Shown here piece after piece: positions 1 through 13,300 of a stretch of 64,000 nucleotides of DNA. Source of the DNA: Anisakis pegreffii (lineage: Eukaryota > Nematoda > Chromadorea > Rhabditida > Anisakidae). The notes under the pieces were generated by a model, which was not told the DNA's origin, made no database searches, and saw nothing but the letters and a program-made list of their open reading frames with translations. Position numbers and translations under genes: made by a program. Each line of letters begins with the position of its first letter. Within the stretch, counting starts at the first letter, position 1. The stretch is from positions 62,001 to 126,000 of the forward strand of contig JAPYMA010001684.1 of assembly GCA_035041965.1 (NCBI GenBank), read 5' to 3'.

Positions 1-572
1 ATGTTTTGCCTGATACGTTCCAATTTCTCAAGGTAGCCAATTAAACAATGCAGTCAAATTGGATATTATTCGCATATTCAACCAATGAATCAGTACATAA
101 AGATGCTAAAATGTGGTGATGAAATTTCATTAAGTGTGTGTTTATTCGAGTAAATTGCAACGATAAATCATGCATTATGAGAAAAAGGATGCATGTAATT
201 TGTCGAGAACGCATGCTGAAGTGACATTAAACAATGTCATAAACGAATATTTTTTAGTCACTAACTATTGGTAAGGTTTATAAGTTGAAATTGAATGAAT
301 GCTAGCTAATTTTTAAGTTTTATTTTAATAGCGTCTCATGGTATGATTTCATGATTAAACAAGCTGTTGTTTCGGTGAGAAACGAAGGAAAAATTAAGCG
401 AATTTTTTTTTCAGGAAGCCAAACAATCGTATCGAATTCTGATCCAATTATCTTTTCAACAACTCCTCGCATTGAAGTTTTGACATAGTCTTGCGTGAGA
501 CTAGAAGAAAAGAACAGATATCGTTGGATTCTAAAATTATGCATCAATGAGCGATGAACTTTTCTGGTTTCT

Positions 573-1037
573 TTAGAGACGTCTGTGGTCAATCTGAGCA
601 AAAGTAATGGTGTCACAATTGTATCTGAAAATACAGATGATCTGAAGTTGACGCGCTGGATGCAATCGGTCAATCTTTCTGTGGATTGCCGTGGTCAAAA
701 TTTGAAATCATGGTCAGTCTCTCAAAGTAATCAAATCTTGTCAATGTTTCGTGCAGTTCGATAACATCTGAAGGCTTCCACTAGTAGCAACATTAAAATG
801 CTCCAAACTGTTAGAAGAAGTAATCATATCGTTCGCTTCAACACAGTACTCATTTTACTTCTATAGCACTGATTCTCAAATTCGGGTGCTCAATTACCCA
901 TTTTGATGATCTGGCAGGCCGCCGTTACCTCCCCCTCCCTGTGGAAATCGCAGGTGGGAATTGCACAATTATGTACAGATGACGTTCCATAATGGTAATC
1001 GACATCGTTGGGCCTTCTTTTAGACCGTTGTGTTCTT
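573..1037 (-). CDS. 3' end of an unrecognised gene (cytoplasmic-tail-like C-terminus), three exons
   Basis: Three minus-strand exons join in phase: 977-1037, 898-938 and 573-624 (stop TAA at 573-575). Acceptors are AATACAG, TTCCACAG and ATTTTCAG; donors are TCT|GTACAT and GG|GTAATT. Together they encode about 51 residues: a basic start (RTQRSKRRPND), a glycine run (GGGGNGG) and the end TITFAQIDHRRL. A basic stretch, a flexible linker and a tyrosine-poor end fit a membrane-protein cytoplasmic tail, but no membrane exon was found upstream, so that is inference. The upstream part should lie above position 1040, perhaps beyond long introns. The same strand around 320-623 is open in another frame with a chemoreceptor-like stretch; I consider the three-exon model better because all phases agree. 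Confidence is moderate to low. Confidence 0.42.
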
Positions 1038-4000
1038 CTGTATTGCAATCGATCACGGTTGCATGAAAAGCCATTGTCTATGACACGCTCACTTCAAACT
1101 GATTTAGATGGATTCTCATTCTTTTCAGACGTGTTCTATTCACTCTCATAACTATTGCATGCGAATATTGTTCTCTTGATGAGTTTTTCTCATTCACTTC
1201 GTTTCATTTCACTTCACAGTTCGAATTAACTTCTCATTCTGTAGCAAATACTATTTACTGAATACGTTGACAAGTGTTGACAGTTGAAATCAACAATACA
1301 GCAATCGAATATTATTGCTGAACAACATTTGACAGTCAAATGATCGATTATAGAGTGTATTTTATAGAATGAGAATTTGACTTTAATTGTTGAGTGAAGT
1401 GAATGAGAAATTAGCGAAAGAAAACACTTTCGCTGATAAAAGTTATGAGAGCGATTGCAACAGCTCGGAAAAGAATGAAAACCCTGTTAAGCCCGAACAA
1501 ACTAACGATGCTCAGAAAATAGGCAAATGAAGAGTGTTGCCATCAAATAACCGCATTTACATAACCGAGTACAATTGCACGAAATGCTGATTTTCTCCAC
1601 ATTACCTCTTCACACCTCCAAATTGCTTGAAATGGGTAATTTTACCCCCGATAAGAACCACTCTTCTATAGCATGAGATTGATAGATCAAGAGAGAGATC
1701 AAAGTTGCAGGGACGTTGGTTGTATTAAGATATCGCTCAAACTCTCGACATGCTTTCAGGAATTCATTTCTATCCTGTGGATAAAGCATTTATCGTCGAC
1801 AGCATGAGTAAGCTCCTTAAAGAGAAAATTCCGCTCTATTCAAACTTATGAAGAAAACATTGCGATGTTGAGCAAGCTTGGGGATACAGATTGGTACTCC
1901 TAATGTAACAATACTAATATATTGCTTGTCAACGCAGCAATAAGATTCCACATATGGCTAAGCAATTCCACATGTGAACCGTACGACATGTTTTTCCGAA
2001 ATTTATCTGTAGCCCAAAAAAACTAGGCATTACTTAGCAACAACGCTCAGACTATTCAATTGCTTAAAGAATCTGCTTCAGCTGCTGGTGAAGAAAATTG
2101 CACGGTTGCTTATCCTGGGCACGTATGCAACTGATGCCCACTTGGAAATGATTCTTCCTGTAGATGCATGCATGGTGGAGATGTAATGCGAACAACACGG
2201 CTATTCGTAGAAATGAAAATGCGAACATGTTTTCCAGATTGTTTATGCATGTGTCGCAGCGTAGAGTTTAGCTGATAAAATAGCTAAAAATTGCAGAGTT
2301 GCTTCACTGAAAGTGTTTTGTTTCACTCAATTATTTCGCAAGAACGTTTTCATATGCATGAACCCTAAATACATCCGTGGCCTGCTGCCTCACAAATCAT
2401 AAATCTTTTATGGGATGCTATCAACTATCAGACTGCTTAGAAGGATTCTACTCCAAAAGCGCTAAAAAATGCTCAAAAAGATTTTGTGCTCTCTCGAAAA
2501 TCGTACAATGAAATTAAGAAGTATTTTCAGCCGGAATGCTTCAGTCAAATGTTAAAGTTTTGACTCTAAGAGAGCACTGGAAAGTAGGTGCACCTAGGCC
2601 TAGGCTTTAGCTGAAGTTGAAATGAATGAGAAGTGAGCGATGAGAATTTGAGCTTTTAAGTGGATTATAAGGATTCTTCATCAGAGAAGCACTAGCATAA
2701 ATTTCGTCGAAATGAAAAATTAATTAGCAATTTCATTTACTCCTTAAAGAATATGGAATCGTTTGATTTGTTTAAATCTTGTTTTTTGGTTCCAAAAAAA
2801 ACATCGAAACAATCTCTACATGTAACACATAAAGCGTTGAAAAGTAACAGAAGTACTGCTGGAAGCACCACTATTTTGAATAGAAGCCTTAATCTATGAG
2901 GCATATGCTGAATTTTATCGTGAATATAATTTGAGCGATCTCCTTTAAGACGCTCAGCTTTACATTCCTTTACTCATCCTCATTCGCTTCGTGAGATGTC
3001 AAAACTTTCGATGGAGCAAATGTAGAATGAAAAGAGGGCCAGGGGGAGAAGCTTAGACGAGATTCTTGTTATTATTATTATTATTGTTATTATTAGTGGA
3101 CGCTACTAACATGTCGTCGCAATCGGAAAGTCTCTTAGGAGTGTTCTTGAAGTCAATAAGTCAAATTTTGTTCTATGATGACTGAAGGCGTTGAACAGAT
3201 GAATGTGAGGTGTTTTTGGATGGAACGAGATGGATAGAGCAACATATTAGTTGCCGGCATTGTGAATAGCGATGATGAATTGTTAACATTGTTGAAAATT
3301 GTCCTGTCCGCATAATTCATTCATTCATATGTCAAATTCAGGGATTGTCCGAATCCAGCTTTGAGCCATAGCTTACCAGTAGGCTTGTTCTGAATTCTTA
3401 GCGTTCCTACTCACTACGCAATGATTATTCTTCAAACCTACTACCAATGGTGAACATCACGAACAACACGAATGACAGCAGCAATGCTTAGTGATGATTG
3501 CTGCATGTTTCATCGAATCCTGTTGACGAAAATGACTGCATACTTTATGAGTGATGTAGCCATTTGCAAAGAGCTATCCAACTGAGAACACTTAAGATAA
3601 TTTGCAAGAAAACTTAAGAATATCACCAGATGTCAGAAAAAAAATTTACTGGGAAAACTGAAAAATTGCTGAGAATAAGGTGTTTAGAGAAATTTTTAGC
3701 ATCACCTTACTGCAATTAGTGTAACGAAAATAGAATTCCGAGTTTTTAGGCCACCGTTTCTGTTTTGCGGAAAGATTTGCAATTAGTGACGAAATGAGAT
3801 GATATATCTGTGAAACTCTGCATTTCGACCACATTTTCCAACTGGCCACATTTTCACCTGATGACATTTCCGATGCACTAAAGATATTGCTAGCAAATGT
3901 TCATAATTCTGCTAGTCTTAAGATGGCGAAAGCAAAAACACGTTAGAACTAGTGAGATGATTATAACTAGTAAGGTGATTTGATGCCAGCATCATCGTTT

Positions 4001-5504
4001 TTCAGATGAAAATTGTTAGTAGCGTATGGAAATGCAGTAGAATTTCACTGAATCAATCAAAGATGTGTGTTTTTCGATGAGAGCATCATCGTTATCAAAT
4101 TATTCATCATAACGTGCAGTGTGCACAACACCAATCAAAATTATGCGTATCACTTGAATAACCGAACATAGTAGCAATGAATACTTAATGGATTAGTATT
4201 ATTCAAATTCAAATTTTTATCTGCGATTCTCTCGTGATCATTTCAATGCTGTTCTATCTATTCAAGCTGATTTTGATGATTTACATCATCAAAATTTCTT
4301 TTCTTGTCTTGTTCCATTCAGTAATTATATTCAGTGACACTGAACACTTCGATACAGTAATGTTTTATGAGTGAGTGCAATTGCAAAGTTGAATTTATCT
4401 GATGAATCAAACGTTTCATTGCAGATAGCAGAAGAGTTTCCGCACTTTTCGATAGAGAACGCTTGGTCATAACAAGTTTTCCAGTCATCTAGAAACGGAG
4501 ACTTCTGACTGCTTCAATTTCGCTCAATGTTCCACGAAAGAAATGTGCTCATAACACTCAAAACATTCCATTGATAAACTCGACGACTGCAAGAAGTTCA
4601 GATAATAGCACCTCTACAGTGTAACCTGGACAGAATACTCAGGAATAATCTTGCTAACTGTCACGTCACGATAAGAGCAACACATCGATGAGTTTATATT
4701 CAACATCTATTTAACAAAAACAAAAAACATGAACGATCGGAAGCACTTAAGTAGATCAGAATTAAATGCTGAATAAATGAGTATTCATATAGGAACCGTA
4801 CCTGCTGCTGCTTTTATTGTAGCTGCAAAACGTATTCAAGGGAACTGGATGATGTGATACATTCTTCTTCTGACGGTAAATGCAGATAGATAGATACCTT
4901 GAGCGTGCATCGCATATGAGCTACTAAAACTGCGTTTAGTAGATTAAAACGAATGAATGTGTATGAAAATGAACTCGAAACTATTTACCAGCACGATGCA
5001 CTTATGTGCTTCACATGTGCCGTCTTCAGCAGATTCTCTCACAGAAGATTGTCTCATCAATTTGCAGCTTCTTGCAACTTCGCTTCGTGTGAACGACAGC
5101 AATTATTCATTTGAATTCTTTTGAGGCAATTATTTGGATAGCACTCGATTGCATTCAAACAAAGAAAGTACTCCTGCAGTGCTATTCGATGAACGAATGA
5201 ATTGACGATGAAATTGATGCCGAATGTGAACACTTTCACAGTTTAAAAGGTGCACGATTTCGCTTGGCTCAAAAATCGTTTGAATTAAGTACAAAAGAAC
5301 ACATTCTGAAGAATCTTGATGAAATGAATAGATTCAATTACTTTAGCTAACCGAAACATCAGTTCAGCTTTGATGATGAACGAACGCATTTTGTAGTTAA
5401 GACGTAGAGAAGTGCTCGAACAAACGATATCAGTCTTTGATTATCAGCAGAATACTCAAGAGCAATGCGTTTATCGACCAAAATGGTCGCAGATTTCGAA
5501 AGAC

Positions 5505-5506
5505 CG

Positions 5507-5565
<59 letters not shown>

Positions 5566-5631
5566 CATAATAATCATAATAATAATAATCATAATAATAA
5601 TAATCGTAGTAATAATAATAATAATAATAAC

Positions 5632-5663
<32 letters not shown>

Positions 5664-5735
5664 ATAATAATCATAATAATAATCATAATAATAATAATAA
5701 TCGTAGTAATAATAATAATAACAATAATAATAATA
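5505..5735. repeat. TAA/AAT trinucleotide microsatellite, interrupted
   Basis: About 230 bases are mostly repeats of AAT, interrupted by CAT, CGT and AAC variants. Different frames read as poly-Asn, poly-Ile or poly-Tyr, so the ORFs crossing it (for example 5437-5667 plus and 5471-5686 minus) are repeat artefacts. The interruptions are themselves partly periodic (a TCATAAT-like step recurs), which points to replication slippage of a mixed unit. Confidence 0.95.
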
Positions 5736-7072
5736 ACAGAAAATATTCGTAGATAACAATTAAACTAGCAACAACTGTAAAATAACTGCAAGAAATGACA
5801 AGTGAATTTGAGTATTTCTACGAAGTTTCAACTTGAAATTTTGTCAGTAATTGCCTAAGCACAACGAGTCACGATTGAAAATTGAATTGCTGCTTTCTTG
5901 AGTGAATTGAAAACAACCGAACAGCACTTTATTAACATTATTGACGGAAGTAGACCAGATTCCGGGTTAGGCGTTTCGTGTTTTCTCAATACTAATTGAG
6001 TCAATTTGCAATCGCTCAGATTCCGTCCAAGCTAACAGTTATGCATCCGTTTCTCAACTGAGCAGATTCGCTTACGATATCCATAGTCAAAATACTCCTC
6101 AAATATTTGCGCAATCCAACTAAATGATGTTTATCTAGAATTACGGTCCAATTTTCACAGCACGACGCAAACAATCATAATTGGAGCGTTGGCAATTCTC
6201 GTTCATGCTTGGGTGTAACTTTTAATATTATCGAGAATTCACAGTCAATTATCATTCAAGAAAAACTCCAAAAAATGTATCAAAATTACTATCTTGAATT
6301 TCGCTTTAGTCAATGCTGTCAACGAAGAATTTGATGAACGAATAGCTAAAATAATATTTGGTATTGATCTGTAAGCTTTTCCAGCTAGACGTGCTATGAA
6401 TTGCACTTTCCATTCCAAGCACTTATATAATATCACTTGATATTCAGAAGGAAATTCGAAACGACAAAACGTTTGAGTTGATCGTTCTCTACTCATGAGC
6501 AGAGTTCATAATTCAACAAATTGCTCACGTCAGATACGGGCAACACCATAACTTTCGTTACTCAATGTTTATTGCTTTATCCATGATGGATTCACAATTA
6601 AATATGGAAAAAAGTGATATTACTGTCAACAAGACCGAATTTCTCAATCAAATGTGAAGAATTGAACTGTGACCATGTTCAGATCTATTAAAATGGTGCA
6701 GAATGGCGAGATACTATAGAATTATTCAGAACAACTTGTACCATTTCAGAGATGTAAATATGAGACTGATTTATCACCGAGTACGAGTGATGAAACACAC
6801 CAGCATCTCGCATGCACTCGAAATGAGTGAGTAAGTCTCTCAACTGATTGAACGATGTCCGAATATTCCCCTAATCCCTAACAATCATCAACTGTAGTTG
6901 ACATAGTCGAAAACGTGCCATTTTTTCATGAAATTCTAGCATGTGTTGCGTTGAAGTGCATTTGTCAACGACGACACAGTAAAAAATGCTGAGGTTTACT
7001 GAGGCTTAAAAGTTGAGTATCATACACAATATAATTGTATAGTAGCGCTGAGATACGCATTTTTCAAGCAAT

Positions 7073-7306
7073 CGGAATAGGAATAATGACAATAATAATG
7101 ATAATACAAGTAATAATAATAGTGAGGGTGTTAGCTGAATATCATTCTACATACCATCGACAAATATCAACCAACATCTGCGACTGAGGCTGACGTATCA
7201 CGTCGAAATGTTTCGCAAATTTCATCATCTTTCCACATTATTTGGTCATCAAGGTATCATTATTATCATTACTTTTATTATTATTATCGTCATTATTCCT
7301 ATTCTG
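7073..7306. mobile_element. Foldback (MITE-like) inverted repeat
   Basis: The left arm at about 7073-7124 (starting CGGAATAGGAATAATGAC) is nearly the reverse complement of the right arm at about 7254-7306 (ending CATTATTCCTATTCTG). Arms are about 50 bases and the loop about 130. Just outside the right arm a 28-base segment, ACAATATATTATRTTGTAAC plus flank, is present twice in tandem (7309-7363). No coding capacity is visible. The arms are AAT-rich, so part of the match could come from simple sequence, but the shared ends are not. Confidence 0.6.
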
Positions 7307-7401
7307 ATACAATATATTATGTTGTAACATCGCTACACAATATATTATATTGTAACATCGCTAGGAACATGGCGATGACACTTAAGCAAACACAAGCCAA
7401 A

Positions 7402-10361
7402 TCAGTGACCGTTCGTGCTCGAAATGCTCGGAAATTCGATACTAGTAAAATTTTTTTTCATCAAATTAATGCCGCTTTCAGTGGATCTGTTGATTGGAGG
7501 AAGATGTACGCAGGGTGTGACCATCTCCTGGAATTCATTTTCATCTGCCGATCGATACTTTCGGACTGCACTGAACGTTTCCGAATCACTCTCCCTACTG
7601 CTTTTACTGCCCTGAAATTCAAGGTAAAGTGTTATTGCATGCCAACTAATATGATCTAATTTATCGGAAATAGAATGGAAGAACCTCGAATCAGTTGCTG
7701 TACCAGCTTATCGTTCATGATGCGATCAATGATAGAACAAATACTGTCATGATGCAGGGAACGAAAATTTATCTGGTTGAATGGAGTCATGCAAAGGAAT
7801 AGATCCGGTCTCATGAATGGTTCAGTGAATGTCAAGGCTCTGACATACCTTACCAGCAATTGGTACCAAGCACTTATTGTTTTTGTAACGATAAACAGTC
7901 GAATTCTTCGACTCATTGCCGCTTGTTCTGCACGACAAAAACGCTTGTTTCGCCTGAAAGATGCCGCTGCATATCGAATGTAACGCTTCAAATGTGATCA
8001 ATTCCAGTGAACTGTTATCAGAACAAATGTAAAAGCAGTGTTGAGGACATAATTGAGTATCGAGTTCGTATATGAGGTCCCAAATGGCTACAAGCTTCTA
8101 CATGAAAACCTTATAAAGAGTTCCATAGTTTTTCCATCCTTTCAGTGAAGCGCTCAAATGTATCAACGCAAGTTGACGATGCATACGTTGCAGCATATGG
8201 ATCCTTTCTCGTTTCAGCAACCTGAACAGATTAAAAATGAATTCAACAAATACGATGAACGATTTTAATCCAATAGCAAAACAGATGAGTTTTCTGTGTG
8301 TTATATGGACGAAATTATATGAATTTTAAGTGGACGTTTCAAAGAATTTGTACATCAGGTAGCTATATCTCGTGAAATAATACCAAACGTTTCACTTAGC
8401 TTCACCGAATAAGGGATTTCATTCGGTAATATTTTCAAACGCATTTCATGTCAAAAAACATTGATTAAGAGTGAGATCATCACTAGATCGATCGCTTTGA
8501 AAGTAACCTTGAGCATTCGTAACGTCCGTTCTTTTTGGCCAATGCCTCAGCCGTATAACCCATGAGATTCCTGGCTCGAAACACGTCGAAACTCCATCGC
8601 CTTGTCAACTCATTCACCAACATTCCAACAACTGACGTTTGACCGTAGATAGCCGCATACATCAACGCAGTATTGCCCAAGCGATCGGCTGCGGTCAGAT
8701 TCACCTTCAGCTGAATCACGAAAACTCAAAATACCGTACCGTGAACAGTGAATCGGGACTATTCGCAATAAACATTTTCTGATTACCTCTGATTGGCGAT
8801 GCTAATGACTGCGAATCAAAGCTATAAAAAAAGAAACAATCCACTGACAGTCAGTCTAAAGATATCTTGGTAATGACGTAGACATAAGAATTATCTCTGG
8901 AACGCAGTCTATGAAACGACGTAGTGGCTGATGTCCTCGACTTGTACGAAATGGTTCAGTAGTATGCCGGTAAAACAATGCCGTAATCAATGAATCAGTT
9001 GCAGTTTTTGGATAAACGATAAAACGGGCGAAGACCTTAGGACAGTGAGAAAAGTAACCTGGATTAATAGCTGGGCGACTGCTTCGTTCCTCATTAGACA
9101 AGCCAGCATCAAGGGAGTACGTTTCTGTTTTGCATCACTTATTGACGGATCACATCCCGACCTCACCAACATGTTGATATATTTTATCTAAAAACAAACC
9201 CATATGCCACAGACTGATCTCCTAATTACATCTCTTGAGAGATTAATGCAAATACTCCTGTGAATTATCATAAACTGATGTGTAGAGAAAGCAAATCACT
9301 TCACTTCTCCTTGTTGTAATGAACAACGTGCATTGAAAACAATAAGCAAATAAGCACTGAAAGATAATATTTTTCTGTTCTTAACGAAAAAATGGAAGCA
9401 AAAATCTACAACACTTGGAAACAGTCAAAGCAAGAAATTCTCTCTGGATGTTGATATGAACCAGTGAAAAAAAAATGAATGAGGAAGTAAATGCATGAGA
9501 TAACGAAAAAATCGGAAAAATTCTCAGCAGCTCTCTTGTTTGTTTAATTCAAATGTACTCTATAATGCACACTTTGGGTCCAGGAAGTAGAAATTCATAT
9601 TCAATTGCCATATTAGACAAAACAACTCAACGAAATTGCCACAGCTGATAGTCAAGGCGATCACACAGATCAAGGACGTAGTACCGTTTATCGGAAGTTC
9701 CGTATCCGTACCACTCCGAAAGATTTCCATAGAAATATAATCGCTTATCGAGAGCTCTGCATAAGATCTCGGTGATATCTCAATATCGCATTAAATTCTC
9801 TTCCCCATGATAGGATTCAATGAACTCAATTGGAAATTTCAACTCATTCACTCACCTGTGTGCTTCGATCGGATATGTATTTAACAGTTGCGATAATCAA
9901 TGTCTCACCACGAATGTTTGTTTCATACGGATTAAACTGCATTAATCGTTTACCCAATTTTTCTGGTAGTTCACTGACGTTCAGGTCATTTTGCTGAATT
10001 TTTAGGAAATATTGAGTGATTTTCGCTTATTCAATTCAAAATCCAAAACACATCTTATTTCGAAAAAGATTCAATCTCTAAAACCAGCCAGAATTGTTAT
10101 GATCATTTGATAGTTAACTTGATAATGCATCAGTAGAAATCTTCACATGAACGAATTCTGATCAGTTTTTGAAGGAATATATTGCTATTGCAAATGCTAC
10201 TTTATATTGGGTATGATTAGATCAGTATTATCCCGTTTCGAGATCACCTTCCAATATGTCACACTTGATGAACTGGCGAAATAGTAATGAATTACCTGAT
10301 TAAAAACACTTCGCATACGCAACACCTCGATACGTGCACGAAGCCAACGTTCACACTCCAT
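7402..10361 (-). CDS. Ankyrin-repeat protein, ANKRD34-like, 320 aa, seven exons
   Basis: Exons (minus): 10296-10361, 9856-9993, 9059-9187, 8508-8710, 8110-8221, 7849-7953, 7402-7611. All junctions keep phase and give 320 residues ending in TGA at 7402-7404. Residues about 50-165 hold two to three ankyrin repeats: the motifs RGETLIIATVKYI, KRTPLMLACLMRNEAVAQLL and LGNTALMYAAIYGQTSVVGML show the usual TPLxxA helix pattern. The arrangement RGET...KRTPLMLAC...GNTALMYA resembles vertebrate ANKRD34 proteins, which is why I suggest that family. The region after the repeats is basic and helical (LLKRERIHMLQRMHRQLAL). The last two exons encode a Ser/Thr-rich, probably disordered tail. The start ATG lies 3 bases after TTGTTGAAG, a possible trans-splice acceptor. 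Two donors are the unusual GTTACTTT. The role is likely protein-protein scaffolding in the cytoplasm, inferred from the family only. Confidence 0.83.
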
Positions 10362-13300
10362 TAGCTTCAACAAAAAAAAACACTAGAAGCACTCGAAACT
10401 GGCGTTCTATTGAGTTGTTTGAGGGTATGATACGATGATGATATGGGTTCGGAATAATTCTGACAAGCAATGAATAAGCGAATGAATCAGTGAAGGAATT
10501 GAGTTAATGGAAAGCAGTTAATAAAGGTATAAGAGTTCGTTGGATGCGAAATAATCGAATAATGCGAATAATTCCTTAAGAATAGCGATAATGAAATGAA
10601 GTAATAGGCGATGAGTGAATTGAATGGTATCGACGACAAGCAATTGGATGTGGAAGTATACCGACGGCGAGAATATTCAATTGACTAGTGACAGCTTCGA
10701 GTGAACAGCTTAAGAAATGCTCAATTCTATTAAGAAATCTAATGTAACTTTGCTAAATCAATTCGCACTATACACTGAATGCTGTGCTTGTTTTGCTTGT
10801 TTCATTACAGCTTTCTGAACGATCAACATCTATTCAGTCATATTTCTGAAGACAAACAAAACGTTATATTACTTAATATAATACATACATGAATAATATA
10901 AGCACGTATGATTCATTGCACACAATTCATTATTGACAGCATATACATTACCTTATCCAGTTCTCAGCTATTTGTAAGCCAAAGTCGTGCCTGTTGGCCG
11001 AAGGCTTTCTTATGATTCATTGCGGGCGACGTTGCAACCATGAGAACGTTAGTAACAGGTGAATGGCGCTAATTACATCGTATTAATTACACAAGGGATT
11101 CCATTTCAAGTGATTAACCAACGATAAACAACTTCTTCCGGGTGTCGGAACCACAACTCAGGGACTCAATCGCTCAGTAGACTTTTTCAGAGCCTAACTA
11201 TGACTTGAGGTGCGGAATAAGCAATTTATTCGCAGAGCATTCATTCTGTTGGACTCCCATCTGATTAATAGTAAACGGATAACCACCAAAACAAAACCGA
11301 CTTAAAAAATGACCTCCAGAGATCTGTCCCAATCGATCTGACAGTTGATTGATCTAATAGAATGATCGAATCGCTATCTGCCAACCATCTGAGGTGTTCA
11401 ATTTTAGATTCTCGAGAAGTTGAATGATGTTTGCGTTCGAAGATTAATTCATTACGTAAGTAAATTAATTACGTAAGCAAATTATCAAGCAATCAACTGA
11501 TTCAAAGTCAATTTTATTCCCTTCTCATGTTCCAAACACTCTACGCAATATGTTCAGTTCATTCTTGTTCATGCAATGAGTGATCGTCAAGAGAAAAATA
11601 ATATTGCGTTCTGACGACACTAAAATTATGTCATTTCACATAGAGTGTTTCAATCGAGTCAAGGTGAACGAACTAATTAGAACAGGTGTGCTGAAAATTG
11701 ATCCATTCACGTCAACGCATTGATACCATCTAGCATTTAATGATGATATTTCGAATCTTCGAACAAACTTCTTTTAAAGTGGATGTCTGGCAATATTTCT
11801 GCGTTCAGTTCTCTGCAGACACGCATTTCCCTCTTAGCTTCGCGCATTTCATCAACAACATTGCATGTGGATGAAAAGAATTTAAGAAATGCTCTACAAT
11901 TTTATCATCGATATAAATACAACATATTCATTCTTAACATTCTTAACATCTTGCTCAATTGTGGTGTTGGATGAAATCTATAAAATAATACCTAGTTGTG
12001 TTCGTGTCTAGATAATTGGATGACAATATAGAATTAGTTCTAACCATCGTCATTTGGTTTATGTTCAAGGGAAAAGGTTTAATTCATTGTTAAGGTTTAA
12101 TGTGCATGATCAAGTTGAGGATGCTGCATGGTTTCGATGGTCATTTCAAACACAAAAAAGTTGAACACCCGTTAGGTGAATGTCTGAAAACTGTCTCTAT
12201 TTCCTTCATGATGAACTCGTAATTGTCAAACGGTGAACACTTATCGTTAGACGTGACAGAATTTTCTATCATGTTTTCTACCTAAAACAAATTAATCTAC
12301 TTGGCTGAAAACATGTGATACATTTTCATCGAGCAGCTGCAAAAGCTTGTTCTCTCATCAACTTTCTTGTTATCCGGCGGAGTTACATACGTATGTTCAT
12401 CGAAGAAACTAATATATCATCCCTCAAATGTGCTCCTCAGCTAGATATGATTGAAACTGATGGCAGAAACGTTTAGTTGGACGACGAACGTCTCAGTGTT
12501 ATTTTCAACGTTATTGATTTCGTTTTCGCTAACCAAAAAAAAACCTCTCATGGCTCTTTCGCTGAAATTCTTGTAAAGTTTGAGCTCAAAATGACGCATA
12601 ATCAATACTGGCATTTGCTCGGCTAGATTTTAAGAATTATTACAACGTATTTTGAGCGCTACACATCACTTATAAATGTTTTCAGTTTTCTGCACTCATT
12701 CGTATAAAATCCACGAAACGGTCAGTGTCCAACGTGCTGAGTATCTGTTGAAGTACTCAATTGCTAAATTGTTGCTGACGCTGTATTATATCAGCAGATG
12801 GCGATGATCACCATTATCACCAAATCAATTCATTGCGACTGATGCTGTCGGTTTTTGAGGAGACTTTTTGATAGCAGCCATTGATTGTGTGCTTATTGTG
12901 TTTTATCGTTGTGCGTTGATTGATCGTCTATTCCCGGATTCTCACAGAATTTTTTTTCGAATTCTAACAGAATTCGAAAAAAACTGGGAACAAAAGGTTT
13001 CAAACAAAAAAAAACTGTTTCCTTTTAGACCTTGAAATATCTTCAAGTGAATTCGAAACTATGGTTACTGAGTGGATCTTTGTGAACGATCAAAAAATAA
13101 AGAGGCAAGTTAACGTGTGAAATGCGATGTTAAGTTGAGATTGAGCATGTGTTGTGTGTTCAGAGTATGAAAAATCCTCATAAATCTTCTGGTGAACGCT
13201 TCAATCGATAGATACCTCAAACTGTTACGATTGTCTTTACAAACGGCAATTATGTTTATGTTTCGATATTTTGATGCGTGGAACGATAGGAGTCGACGTC

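Larger units (their letters stand above)
1038..7401. other. Long AT-rich stretch without a supportable gene
   Basis: No exon with convincing splice sites or family similarity was found on either strand. It may hold introns or upstream exons of the gene ending at 573, or 3' flank of the ankyrin gene. It contains a short ATT run near 3070-3095, the large TAA microsatellite at 5505-5735 and a foldback element at 7073-7306. Several ORFs here are random or repeat-derived. Confidence 0.5.

Noticed and set aside
320..673. 117-codon minus-strand ORF with a chemoreceptor-like string (SKETRKVHRSLMHNFRIQ)
   Set aside because: No membrane helices follow, and the start is not ATG; the three-exon tail model using another frame has consistent splice phases.
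5437..5752. Poly-Asn, poly-Ile and poly-Tyr ORFs
   Set aside because: They are translations of the trinucleotide microsatellite in different frames and strands.
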